Positions 10,003-17,654 of a stretch of 64,000 nucleotides of DNA are shown here, piece after piece. A program made the position numbers and the translations under genes. The notes under the pieces were generated by a model. That model saw only the letters and a list, made by a program, of their open reading frames with translations, was not told the origin of the DNA and did no database searches. Origin of the DNA: Saccharibacillus sp. CPCC 101409 (GTDB taxonomy: Bacteria; Bacillota; Bacilli; Paenibacillales; Paenibacillaceae); the NCBI RefSeq assembly GCF_030518235.1, contig NZ_JAULSA010000007.1:205986-269985 (forward strand), in the 5' to 3' direction. How positions within the stretch are numbered: the stretch's first letter is position 1; each line of letters begins with the position of its first letter.

Positions 10003-11997
10003 ATGAGCGAAGCGGAAATGGAGGACAGATTTCGCCGCTTTACGGCGCTGTGCACCGAAGATTATCTGATCCGCTATGCCAATAAGGGCTTGTACAACCG
10101 GGCGCTGAAAGATTTGGAAAAAGGTGTGTCGGTCCGGTACGCCTTCGGCGGCGGCGAAGTGCGCTGCCTGCTGAGCGACGGCACCGAATGCGTGCTGACC
10201 GACTCGATCGAGCGCTTCGACTGCTCCTGTCCGGCGGACAAGATCTGCAAGCATGTGCTGATTGCGATTCTGGGTTACGGCGGCGCGGGAACGGGCGAAG
10301 CTGTAGAAGCGGCAGGGCAGGCAGAGACGGCAGGGGAAGAGCGAGCAGGCGAAGCCGTAGACTTGGAAGACTCCGCTTCTCCCGCGGCCGCTTTGCGGGA
10401 GGCGGGCGATGCGGCTGCGTCCGCTCTGCCTGAACAAGGCGCCGCGGCAGGGGCGGAAGCCGAAGCGAAGCCGCGGAAAGCGGGTTCGGATAAGGATCGC
10501 GGCTTGGATAAAGCCGCCGCGCGGGGGGAAGATGCCGGCGCGAACGGCAGACCGGATGAGCCCGGTGTGGAAACCGGGAACCGGCCGGCCGCGGACGGCA
10601 AGCGAACGCGATCGGATCTGCCCGCCGCTTCTTTTTCTTCTTCGGCGTCCGAAGCGCCCCAGCTGGACTTCGGCTGGCTGCTGGAACGCAGCCTCGGCGA
10701 GCTGATCGCGCCGTTTGCCGACGCGCGCGCGGAAGAAGCGGCGTTCCGGCTGCGCTACCGCGAAGAACTTGAGGTTAGCACGGGCTCGCTGCTTGTCGTG
10801 CGGATGGTCCGCTCCGGCATCGAAGTCGCGTTTACCGCCGCGCCGGATGTGGGCAAAGCGCTGTGCGCCGTGCCGGGCGCGGAAGGCGAGATGTACAAGC
10901 TGGAAGCGCTGCTGCGCTATCGGGCGCAGCGCGGACTGCGCGACGAAGACGCGCTGGCCGGCAAGCTGACGCCGGTCCGCGCATCTTCGGATACGCTGGA
11001 CGAATTCCGCGGCGCGGTCTCCGCGCTGCTGCACACCGGGCTTGCGAGACTGCCGCGCAGTATCGCGGACCGGTTCGAGCTGCTGGCGGTCTCCGCCCGC
11101 AGCGCGGGACTGCCGAACCTCGAACGCGAAGCGCGCGGGATTCGCGGCGAGCTGGAGCTGTTCTTCGCGCGGCATGTACGCTTCTCCGCGCAGGCGCTGA
11201 CGGGCCGGCTGACCCGCCTGTACCTGATGCTTGAATCGCTGGAACGCGATCCGGGCCCTGCCCGCCGCGCGCAGCTCGCCGGACGCTTCCGCAGCAAATA
11301 CTATACGGTCCCGCGGCTCGATCTCTACGCGCTGGGCGCGGAGCCGTGGGAAACGCGGTCTGCGTACCGCGGCATCACCTACTATTTCTACTGCGCCGAA
11401 GACGGCGGCGTCTATACGTATACGCAGGCCCGGCCGGCGTATTACGAAGGCGCGGACTTCTCGTTCGCGCGCCATTACCGCCAGGGTTCGCCGTGGCGGG
11501 CGGACCTGACCATGCAGCGAGCGAGCGTTTCGCTGCTGTCGCTGCGCTCGGTGAAGGTCAGCGCCGACGGGCGGCTGTCTTCGTCGGCCCCGGCTTCGCT
11601 TGCGCTGCCGGAGCGCCCGCCGGTCGAAGCGGCGGACTTCGGGGAGCTGCTTGCGCCGGACTTTGCTTCGCTGCCGGCCGGACCGGCCGAACGGAAGCTG
11701 TTCGGCGCCCGCCCGCGGCGGCTGCGGCTGATTCGCGCGTCTTCGATCGAGGGATGCGCCTACGACGACGCGGCGCAGGCGCTGAAGCTGACCGCCGCCG
11801 ATACCAACGGCGAACGTTTGGAACTGCTTCTGCCGTATCACGCCGACTGGCAGACGGCGATCCGGCGGCTGGAAGAAGGCCGCGGCCGGCCGGATGCGGG
11901 CGAGTTCTATATCTTCGCCGCCGTCGACGAAGACGGCGTGTACCCCATCAGCTTCCTGCAGGGCGCAGGGCAGCTCAACTTGAAGCTGGATTTGTGA
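10003..11997 (+). CDS. yehQ-like: SWIM zinc-finger protein, YehQ-like
   Basis: The 664-aa protein carries a SWIM zinc finger near its N-terminus: Cys74-x-Cys76-x5-Cys82-x-His84, the CxCxnCxH pattern used for DNA or protein binding. Residues about 95-220 are a low-complexity Ala/Glu/Gly linker, followed by a large alpha/beta C-terminal region of unknown fold. I chose the ATG at 10003 because GGGGG lies 6 nt upstream; the ATG two codons earlier at 9997 abuts that G-run. A 136-bp gap separates it from the previous gene, so it may have its own promoter. It closes the Yeh-like cluster, and E. coli yehQ is the equivalent SWIM gene beside yehP. Confidence 0.85.
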   Translation: MSEAEMEDRFRRFTALCTEDYLIRYANKGLYNRALKDLEKGVSVRYAFGGGEVRCLLSDGTECVLTDSIERFDCSCPADKICKHVLIAILGYGGAGTGEAVEAAGQAETAGEERAGEAVDLEDSASPAAALREAGDAAASALPEQGAAAGAEAEAKPRKAGSDKDRGLDKAAARGEDAGANGRPDEPGVETGNRPAADGKRTRSDLPAASFSSSASEAPQLDFGWLLERSLGELIAPFADARAEEAAFRLRYREELEVSTGSLLVVRMVRSGIEVAFTAAPDVGKALCAVPGAEGEMYKLEALLRYRAQRGLRDEDALAGKLTPVRASSDTLDEFRGAVSALLHTGLARLPRSIADRFELLAVSARSAGLPNLEREARGIRGELELFFARHVRFSAQALTGRLTRLYLMLESLERDPGPARRAQLAGRFRSKYYTVPRLDLYALGAEPWETRSAYRGITYYFYCAEDGGVYTYTQARPAYYEGADFSFARHYRQGSPWRADLTMQRASVSLLSLRSVKVSADGRLSSSAPASLALPERPPVEAADFGELLAPDFASLPAGPAERKLFGARPRRLRLIRASSIEGCAYDDAAQALKLTAADTNGERLELLLPYHADWQTAIRRLEEGRGRPDAGEFYIFAAVDEDGVYPISFLQGAGQLNLKLDL

Positions 11998-12204
11998 GGG
12001 AGCGGCCGGTTTGATTGCGCGGCAGTCCGGCAGTCCGAATATTTGACAGTTTGACAGTTTGGCAGTTTGGCAGTTGGCAGTCGAAGAGGGGACGGTAGGC
12101 AGAGCCTGGGCGGCAGGCAGAGCGGCGCTTCCCCCGCTTTGAATAACGTACGGGATTTTCGGAAGCCGATGCGCCAACAAGCGCCGTATAAACCGAATGA
12201 TGCC

Positions 12205-12383
12205 TATGTGCATCATTTTTTCCGTCAGCGGCCTCATCGTGCGGGAATGTTGCGATTGTGCATCATTTTCAGCCTTTTTCGGGCAATAGAGCCGAAAAAA
12301 AGCGAAATTGATGCACATACGCAACAAAATCGGATATATCGCCCTTTTTCGTCGAATATGATGCGTTATCGCAACATTTTGTT
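12205..12383 (+). repeat. Array of four ~25-bp GATGC/GCAACA units
   Basis: Four imperfect copies of AAATGATGC-N7-GCAACATTT lie at about 12205, 12243 (reverse), 12305 and 12357, roughly 50 bp apart and in mixed orientation. The first has GCATCATT instead of GCAACATT and is nearly palindromic. Three more copies occur near 27.8 kb. An open frame runs across the array, but it only reads through the repeats and has no ribosome binding site. Confidence 0.75.
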
Positions 12384-12390
12384 TGTTCTT

Positions 12391-12760
12391 AGGTCAAGTC
12401 CATATTTGGGTGTAAAAACGAGACGGCTTGTCGATCCAGCGGCGAGATCCGAAGATGCGCCTCAAGTGTTGACGCCAGGTCAGCAATTGAGCGAGAAATT
12501 CGAGGATCGAACGAAAATGCTGACTAAAAGTACACATTGGGGCGTGAAAATCGCGAAAAACAACGATTTGTTTGTAAAATGTAGACTAAAAGTCAGCATT
12601 TTTCCGTCCCTGTTCTTTTTCAGCCCGAAATGCTGACTAAAAGTGCACATTTTCTACGGGGCTTCAAAAGGACTTGCACGGTGGGGCGTAAGAAGAATGC
12701 CCGGCTGTGTCTGTCTCTCCTTTTGGGAAAGTGTTTTTACACATCATTATGGACTTAACC
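12391..12760. repeat. 370-bp interval bounded by inverted AAGTCCATA repeats
   Basis: The left end reads AAGTCCATATTTGGGTGTAA and continues AAACG; the right end (12731-12760) is its reverse complement with a few changes (TTTTTACACATCATTATGG, then ACTT). A third end-like copy stands at 63937. Between the ends lie the CTGACTAAAAGT hairpins and no gene. The form is that of a small non-coding mobile element or one large hairpin; no target duplication is evident. Confidence 0.5.
12515..12655 (+). repeat. Three CTGACTAAAAGT hairpin units
   Basis: Three units with the pattern AATGCTGACTAAAAGTNNNCATT occur near 12516, 12577 and 12628. The arms AATGCTGACT and AGTCAGCATT are complementary around a short A-rich loop. 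The middle unit has the full right arm and the outer two have the full left arm. The spacing of about 55 bp resembles the other unit arrays in this window. Confidence 0.7.
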
Positions 12761-12789
12761 ATCTGCTGCGCCGACCCAATCCAATCAGA

Positions 12790-12885
12790 GGTTTACGCTT
12801 GACGGCAAGGAACGCGCTTTAGGCGCGATTCCGCCCCGAGACTTCGTACACGGGTCAGGTACGAAATCTCAGTGGGGCGTAACCT
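12790..12885. repeat. 96-bp structured repeat, copy 1
   Basis: An outer stem (GGTTTACGC with GCGTAACC) encloses two hairpins, ACGCGCTTTAGGCGCG and TTCGTACACGGGTCAGGTA closing on its own reverse complement. A second copy of the same length at 61544 keeps the inner hairpins almost unchanged and has a longer outer stem. The multi-branched palindrome is typical of a REP/MITE-like element. Confidence 0.7.
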
Positions 12886-13012
12886 TACTTGTATCTGCGT
12901 CAATGTACTACAGTTTGCGGTAAAAGACGGTCCTTCCGCTTTGCGGTTTGCGGGACAATCTTTCGCACTGCACGGAAGGCGGATAAAGCTTGCTTTGAAA
13001 GGAGGAAGTCTT

Positions 13013-13363
13013 ATGAACGAAATCGGCAGGCTGACCGGCCGGATCGAAGACTGGACCGAAGAACTGCTGCTGCGCGGAGCATCCCAATTTACGCATGAAG
13101 ACGCGGCGCGTCTGGAGCGATGGGCCGGCGAAGCGGAGCGGCTCGGCATGGAACTTCTGGAGCGTCTTCTCCGGCGGCTGTCCCGGACCGGCGCGCGCAG
13201 TCTGCTGGACGCGGAAGAGAAAACGGAAGAACTGACCGGTTTGTTTTTTCGCCTGTGCGCTTACCTGGAATTGGCGGGCGGCGGCGATTCCCGCGAAGAA
13301 GGCTTCGGTCGCGGCGACGAGGAAGAACGCGAAGACGGGATCGCGGACGCGCAGCGCGGTTGA
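13013..13363 (+). CDS. Small helical acidic-tailed protein
   Basis: This 116-aa protein starts 7 nt after AAAGGAGG; the frame is open upstream but that start is far better. It is almost entirely helical (EIGRLTGRIEDWTEELLLRG, ERWAGEAERLGMELLERLLR), with a charged C-terminal tail rich in Glu, Asp, Arg and Gly. There is no signal peptide or membrane segment. I recognise no family. It lies about 1 kb downstream of the SWIM gene, separated from it by repeats, so it is probably its own transcription unit, ending at the hairpin near 13570. Confidence 0.6.
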   Translation: MNEIGRLTGRIEDWTEELLLRGASQFTHEDAARLERWAGEAERLGMELLERLLRRLSRTGARSLLDAEEKTEELTGLFFRLCAYLELAGGGDSREEGFGRGDEEEREDGIADAQRG

Positions 13364-13567
13364 GTGCTCGATTTGCAGTTTTTAAGTACAGCCTTCGAAG
13401 GTAAACTAAACTGCCGTGAAGCGGCAGGGCGCGGGCTGCGAAAAATCGTCGCGAAGCATACAGACGGCAGCGCGATAAGGAAAGCTGTAGGAAGCTTGGA
13501 AATCCGGTTCTGTTTTTGTGTATCCAGGCGGAGACGCGCGGCGGAGCAGATTTGAATAATGAAGTTG

Positions 13568-13612
13568 AAAAGGCTTCGGTTCCGGTTTTGCCGGAAAGCC
13601 CAAGCCTTTTTG
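13568..13612 (+). terminator. Intrinsic terminator
   Basis: The arms AAAAGGCTT (13568-13576) and AAGCCTTTT (13602-13610), with an inner CCGG-TTTTG-CCGG hairpin, end in a T run. The A run on the other side makes it potentially bidirectional. The 13364-13567 stretch before it holds no gene that I can support. Confidence 0.65.
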
Positions 13613-13671
13613 TGCGGGCGTTGTTTGTTTGACGGTTATTTGTATAGCGATGAGAGGCTGCTTCCGAATTC

Positions 13672-13720
13672 AGGGCGTGTCTTCAAACCTCGATGGAAGC
13701 AGATTTGAAGACGCGCTCTA
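13672..13720. mobile_element. Remnant of GGGCGTGTCTTCAAACC-ended element
   Basis: AGGGCGTGTCTTCAAACCTC is followed after a few bases by AGATTTGAAGACGCGCTCT. This is the inverted-repeat end of the larger elements at 17448 and 61373, here with almost no interior, giving a 49-bp hairpin. It lies about 115 bp beyond the stop codon of the lipoprotein gene. Confidence 0.6.
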
Positions 13721-13836
13721 GGACGGCTGCCGGGATTTCCGTTTCCCGGACAGTGTGGAATCGGGAGCGCTAACCGAGGCCGGACTCGCGGGCAGGAACG
13801 ATCGGTCACCGCGACGGGCTGGGGATGGCGGTTTGT

Positions 13837-15159
13837 TTACTTCACTTTCGTCCAGGTGCCGCCCGTAAACATAAAGCCTTTGTCGGTCGATTTGACTTCG
13901 ACGGTTACGGGAGCGGAGGCGGAAACGGACGCGCTGCGAATCACATCCGAAGCTTCGCCGCCGAAGCCCGACAAAGCGGCCCAACCGGAAGATCCTTTGG
14001 CCGCGCGGTAGCTGCCGGGGGCGATATCGGCGCCGACGATATACGTGCCGGGGCCGAACTCCGATTTGAGCGTCGTTTTGCTGCCGGCCGCAGGAAACCA
14101 GCTTCCCGTGCCGCGCGTGACGAAGCCCGCGTCCGAAGCTTTGATCTCGACGATCGCCTGCCCGGTCGGTCTGCCGCTTGCGATCCGGTCGTGCAGCGCG
14201 CCGGACAGCCCGGATGTCCGTTCCCAATAATCGATCTGCCCGACCGAGCGATAAAGTCCCGGCCGCGCATGTTTGCCGACCAGATAATACCCGCTGCCCG
14301 GCAGTTTGCCGTCCCGGCTGGTCTCGGCCGCGCCGTCCGGCCCGTCCCACACCGGAGCGGCCGGATTCCCCGCCGGCCGCCGCTGCTCGGAGGCGGAACT
14401 TTTGGACGCGTCCGGTTCGCCGGGGCGCTGCTGTTCGGAGCCGGAGCTGCTGGGCTCCGGCTTTTGGGCTTCGCCGCCCGAATCGGGGCGGCTGCTTTCT
14501 TGAGCCGCGGACTTGTCGCGGCTCCCGGTCTGGCTGTCCGGCGAAGAAACCTCGCCGGGGCGCTGCTGTTCGGAGCCGGAGCTGCTGGGCTCCGGCTGTT
14601 GCACTTCGCCGCCCGAATCGGGGCGGCTGCTTTCTTGAGCCGCGGACTTGTCGCGGCTCCCGGTTTGGCTGTCCGGCGAAGAATTCTCGCCGGGGCGCTG
14701 CTGCTCCCGGGCCGCGGCCGGTACGTCGCGGCCGGGCTCTTCGTTCGCCGCGCCGCTGTCCGCCGGCGCGGTCGGCCGCGGCTGCTCGGCAGCCGCGCTG
14801 CCGTCCGACGCGGATGGACGGCGTTGTTCGGAAAGCGCGGAAGTTCCGCCCGCGCTTTCCGAAACGGTTCCTGCTGCCGGCGAGCAGGCCGCCAGCAGCA
14901 CGGCAAGAGACAGCGGCAGCAGCGCCGCCGCTGCGCGCTGCGCGCGCGTCCGCCCTGCTGCCGGCCGCGAGCTTCGTTCCGAAGCTCGCGCCCTGGCTGC
15001 CGCTGCTCGCGCGCCAGGATCCGAAGCCGCCGATTGAGCGGCTTCGGACTCCGCCTCCGGCCGATCCGCCGGAGCCGAGCCCCGGCGATCTCTATCGCAA
15101 GAATGCTTTGCGGCAATTTTCTGCGCCCGATGCTCTATTTTCGTACGGCTGTGTCTCAT
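13837..15159 (-). CDS. Repeat-containing lipoprotein with two PGxY modules
   Basis: The 440-aa protein starts 8 nt after TAGGAGG. A 75-residue basic, Ala/Arg-rich N-terminus precedes a hydrophobic stretch ending in the lipobox LAAC (Cys92), so it should be membrane-anchored and exported. A long Ser/Pro/Gln/Glu-rich stalk follows, containing two tandem 45-residue repeats (about 151-240) that begin QQRPGE and contain SSPDSQTGSRDKSA. The C-terminal 180 residues hold two related modules with the pattern G-x-Y-x-V-G-x-x-x-x-P-G-x-Y-R (YYLVGKHARPGLYR and TYIVGADIAPGSYR). Such modules occur in secreted Gram-positive proteins of unknown function. The long cytoplasmic-type leader before the lipobox is unusual; internal Mets for a shorter start are lacking. 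Confidence 0.75.
   Translation of the reverse strand: MRHSRTKIEHRAQKIAAKHSCDRDRRGSAPADRPEAESEAAQSAASDPGARAAAARARASERSSRPAAGRTRAQRAAAALLPLSLAVLLAACSPAAGTVSESAGGTSALSEQRRPSASDGSAAAEQPRPTAPADSGAANEEPGRDVPAAAREQQRPGENSSPDSQTGSRDKSAAQESSRPDSGGEVQQPEPSSSGSEQQRPGEVSSPDSQTGSRDKSAAQESSRPDSGGEAQKPEPSSSGSEQQRPGEPDASKSSASEQRRPAGNPAAPVWDGPDGAAETSRDGKLPGSGYYLVGKHARPGLYRSVGQIDYWERTSGLSGALHDRIASGRPTGQAIVEIKASDAGFVTRGTGSWFPAAGSKTTLKSEFGPGTYIVGADIAPGSYRAAKGSSGWAALSGFGGEASDVIRSASVSASAPVTVEVKSTDKGFMFTGGTWTKVK
14421..14690 (-). repeat. Two tandem 135-bp repeats inside the lipoprotein gene
   Basis: The segment CGGGGCGCTGCTGTTCGGAG recurs at 14421 and 14556, and with slight change at 14691, a period of exactly 135 bp. 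The two full copies are nearly identical at DNA level, encode a 45-residue Ser/Pro/Gln-rich unit, and keep the frame. This suggests a recent duplication prone to length variation. Confidence 0.85.
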
Positions 15160-15484
15160 ACCGTGAACCTCCTATAGGCTGTCAACCTGTTCCTCTGCCA
15201 GAATTGAACCTTGTCGTACAATCCCCAATACTCCTTCTCTGCAACAAAGGTTTCTTTTCAACGTAAACGACCGCTTCCAACACGACCAATATACGATCTG
15301 CATTTCATGTACAATCTGCATTTATTGTAACAGAAACGCTCCACGTGGCGTACGAGACAGGCCGCCGTCCCCGCGAACAAATCCGGCGCCGAATGGAATT
15401 TCCTCATAACCGCAGCCCAACCCGCGGCTTTCTTCGCTCGGGTTTATTCGCTTGGATAACGACCGGCGACCTCGAACACAAAGT
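15160..15484. other. Intergenic region upstream of the lipoprotein gene
   Basis: No gene is supported here. The part nearest the lipoprotein start is AT-rich and has a direct repeat ATCTGCATTT at about 15297 and 15312, which could be a regulator site, plus TTGTAC and TATATT elements on the minus strand with a slightly short spacer. Open frames on both strands lack ribosome binding sites. Confidence 0.4.
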
Positions 15485-15519
15485 AAAAAACACGCGCCGA
15501 TCGAATATCGGCACGCGCT
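15485..15519 (-). terminator. Terminator of the SDR gene
   Basis: Read on the minus strand, GCGCGTGCCGAT and ATCGGCGCGTG pair around ATTCG and run into six Ts. It lies about 45 bp past the SDR stop codon. Confidence 0.85.
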
Positions 15520-15561
15520 CATTGCATAGCATTTGTGAATGTTCTAAATCCCCGAGTCGGT

Positions 15562-16383
15562 TCAACTCAGTTGAAATTGTTCCGCGATGGAAGCCATGAA
15601 TGTTTCGTCGGAATGGTTTTGACGCTGCGTCAGCGCGAATCGCGCATCTTCTCCGGCAATATAGCGCAGTGCGGCGGTATTGTCGGTCGCTGCCTCATAA
15701 ATAATCTCGGCGAGCTCCGTAGGGGTCGAAAGGTCGCCTTGAAGATTCTCCATTTGTTTATTCAATACGGCCTGGAACTGCTCCTGGTAAGCCGATCCCA
15801 AACGGTCGTCGGCCAGCACTTCGATCGAGCGTCCCGAGAAATCCGTCGCCACATAGCCCGGTTCGATTATTTTGACACGGATATTATGGGCGGACAATTC
15901 ATAGTGAAGAGATTCCGAAAATCCTTCGACAGCCCATTTTGCGGCTGCATATAACGAGAAAAACGGAAATCCGATTTTTCCGAGCATGGACGACACGTTG
16001 ATGATCGTTCCTGCGCCTTGTTTTCTAAAATGGGGAAGAAGCGCTTTAGTAACATTCATGACTCCGAACACGTTAACTCCGAATTGTCTTTGAACCTGCT
16101 GTTCGGAAGCCGCTTCGAAGATACCGAAAGCCCCGTAGCCGGCGTTATTCAACAGAACGTCGATTCGGCCGAACCGTCCGATGCCTTCGTCGACCGCGGA
16201 CGCAATCGTTTTTTCATTTTCCACATCCAAGCGGACCACCAAGATATTTTCCCGGTTGATCAATTCGGTTTCTTCTTCCGGGGCGCGCATCGTGGCGATC
16301 ACGTTCCATCCTTTTGCCGCAAAATAACTGGCTGTCGCTTTGCCGATACCCGAAGACGCGCCTGTAATCAAGATTGTATTCAT
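15562..16383 (-). CDS. Short-chain dehydrogenase/reductase
   Basis: This 273-aa classical SDR is a cytosolic NAD(P)(H)-dependent oxidoreductase. The nucleotide-binding motif TGASSGIG is at residues 7-14, NNAG near 85, the catalytic Ser in NVSSM near 134 and the catalytic Tyr-x3-Lys (YAAAK) near 147. The substrate is not predictable. The start follows AAAGGGGGG by 8 nt; the upstream codons lack a site. It is divergent from a TetR regulator with 181 bp between the starts, the usual layout for a TetR-controlled enzyme. The gene and its neighbour are visibly less GC-rich than the surrounding genes, which suggests acquisition as a pair. Confidence 0.88.
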   Translation of the reverse strand: MNTILITGASSGIGKATASYFAAKGWNVIATMRAPEEETELINRENILVVRLDVENEKTIASAVDEGIGRFGRIDVLLNNAGYGAFGIFEAASEQQVQRQFGVNVFGVMNVTKALLPHFRKQGAGTIINVSSMLGKIGFPFFSLYAAAKWAVEGFSESLHYELSAHNIRVKIIEPGYVATDFSGRSIEVLADDRLGSAYQEQFQAVLNKQMENLQGDLSTPTELAEIIYEAATDNTAALRYIAGEDARFALTQRQNHSDETFMASIAEQFQLS

Positions 16384-16429
16384 TAGGTTTTCCCCCCTTT
16401 GGTCGATTGATGAACAAGCCCATATTAGC

Positions 16430-16471
16430 ATACTATTTAAACCAAGTAAACCAAATGAACTATAATAGTAT
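16430..16471. promoter_or_regulatory. Candidate TetR operator/promoter region
   Basis: In the AT-rich gap between the divergent starts, ATACTATT (16430-16437) and AATAGTAT (16464-16471) form an 8-bp inverted repeat. It encloses a direct repeat AAACCAA-GT-AAACCAA, and a TATAAT lies at 16461. A TetR dimer binding here could control both genes; the site is inferred from symmetry and position only. Confidence 0.4.
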
Positions 16472-16564
16472 TTTTATTATATAAAGTTTTTGAGGTGTTT
16501 TTTTAAACAGAGATAAACTTCTTTCGTGCTATAATGAAAAGATTGGAGAAAGCGAGGTTTTTTT

Positions 16565-17209
16565 ATGAAAAGAACGCCGGGGTCCGAACAATATATCGAG
16601 AAAATCAAACCCGTTATGAGAAAAATGAAATTTAGCGATCTTACTATCGATGCGGTAGCGAAATATATGGATATCAGCAAAGCAACTTTATATAAACACT
16701 TTTCTTCGAAAGACGAAATTGCGGTGCTGGTTATCAACGATTACATCGATTATTTGGAAAGCGGCGATGTTTTTGTCCGGGACGACACCGTTTCTTATTC
16801 CGAACGGTTCCGGAAAATATTCGAGCAGTCTTTAAAATGCGTGATCTACGCTTCCGATGTGCTGCTTGCCGATTTGAAGGAGACTTCGCCGGACCTGTAC
16901 GATGCTCTGATGCAGGCCGAGTATAGCAGAAATAAAAGCATGGAAGTTTTTTTGCAAAAAGGGATGGACGACGGGGTATTCAATCGTTTGAACGCCGCTT
17001 TGTTTATGGTGCAGGACGATGCGGTGATCCGCCGGATCCTCGATCCCAAATTCTCGATCACCTACGATTTGACGCTGAAGCAGGCTTTGATGGATTATTA
17101 CCGTATGAAGAAATATCAGCTGATTGCGCCTGCTCACATCGAATCGGAGCCCAAAGACGAAAACGCTCTGGAAAAAAGAATCATGGAGATTTTGCAGATC
17201 CTGTTCTGA
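16565..17209 (+). CDS. TetR/AcrR family regulator
   Basis: The 214-aa protein has an N-terminal TetR helix-turn-helix (about residues 10-55, DLTIDAVAKYMDISKATLYKHF, the last helix being the recognition helix). A helical ligand and dimer domain of no obvious specificity follows. The start follows GCGAGG by 8 nt. It is divergent from the SDR gene and likely represses that gene and itself, responding to a small hydrophobic compound; the ligand is unknown. Codon use is more AT-tolerant than in neighbouring genes. Confidence 0.88.
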   Translation: MKRTPGSEQYIEKIKPVMRKMKFSDLTIDAVAKYMDISKATLYKHFSSKDEIAVLVINDYIDYLESGDVFVRDDTVSYSERFRKIFEQSLKCVIYASDVLLADLKETSPDLYDALMQAEYSRNKSMEVFLQKGMDDGVFNRLNAALFMVQDDAVIRRILDPKFSITYDLTLKQALMDYYRMKKYQLIAPAHIESEPKDENALEKRIMEILQILF

Positions 17210-17257
17210 TAAGGGAACTCTCGGGCTTTTCGGCTCGGTGTCGCTACCGCAGCTTCC

Positions 17258-17446
17258 GATTCTAACGGAACGCAGAAACGCCAGCAGCCGATTTGAAGCG
17301 GTTTTCAAATCCTGACGGAACCCGGCAGCATTAGTACGCGAAACGAAACGTTTTGGCTGCCGAATTGGGACAACTAAGCGCTTCTGGTTCCGGTAGAAAT
17401 CCAAATGCGCCCAAAAAGCGAATAAAGGCGCCTCGTTCCGTTAGAG
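17258..17446. repeat. Array of four TTCTAACGGAACG units
   Basis: Units with consensus TTCTAACGGAWCG-N8-CGCTTAG lie at about 17258 and 17307 (forward) and 17370 and 17427 (reverse), about 50-60 bp apart. The unit ends CTAA and TTAG are complementary. The same family, also two forward and two reverse, occurs at 45485. Confidence 0.7.
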
Positions 17447-17447
17447 C

Positions 17448-17644
17448 ATGTCTTCAAACCTACTGAAGTGCATCTTTAGCTGCCTTTTCGCCCGCTAATG
17501 AACCGGTACCTAAAGCGTGTACGCTTCATTCAACGTCTGCGTCACGTTCCCTTGACGTGCCCCGGCACACCTTCGGAAAAATTCCTTGATGAGAACGAAA
17601 ATTCAACCCAATCTGCTTCCTTCGAGGTTTGAAGACACGCCCTA
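17448..17644. mobile_element. MITE-like element, ~197 bp
   Basis: The ends GAGCATGTCTTCAAACCT and AGGTTTGAAGACACGCCCT are inverted repeats. The interior has a GAATGAAGCG-type hairpin (TACCTAAAGCGTGTACGC) and no reading frame worth calling. The reverse complement of 61373-61519 matches it over most of its length, and a solo end pair is at 13672. It probably descends from an insertion sequence with GGGCGTGTC ends, but the transposase is not in the window. Confidence 0.65.
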
Positions 17645-17654
17645 GCGGGCGTGG

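Noticed and set aside
12067..12636. Plus-strand open frame of 189 codons
   Set aside because: It runs through two arrays of repeat units, has no ribosome binding site, and its peptide changes character at each repeat.
13364..13567. Short plus-strand frame after the helical protein gene
   Set aside because: Weak composition, no ribosome binding site; the stretch leads only to the terminator.
15345..15599. Short frames on both strands upstream of the lipoprotein gene
   Set aside because: They overlap the SDR terminator and 3' end and have no ribosome binding sites.
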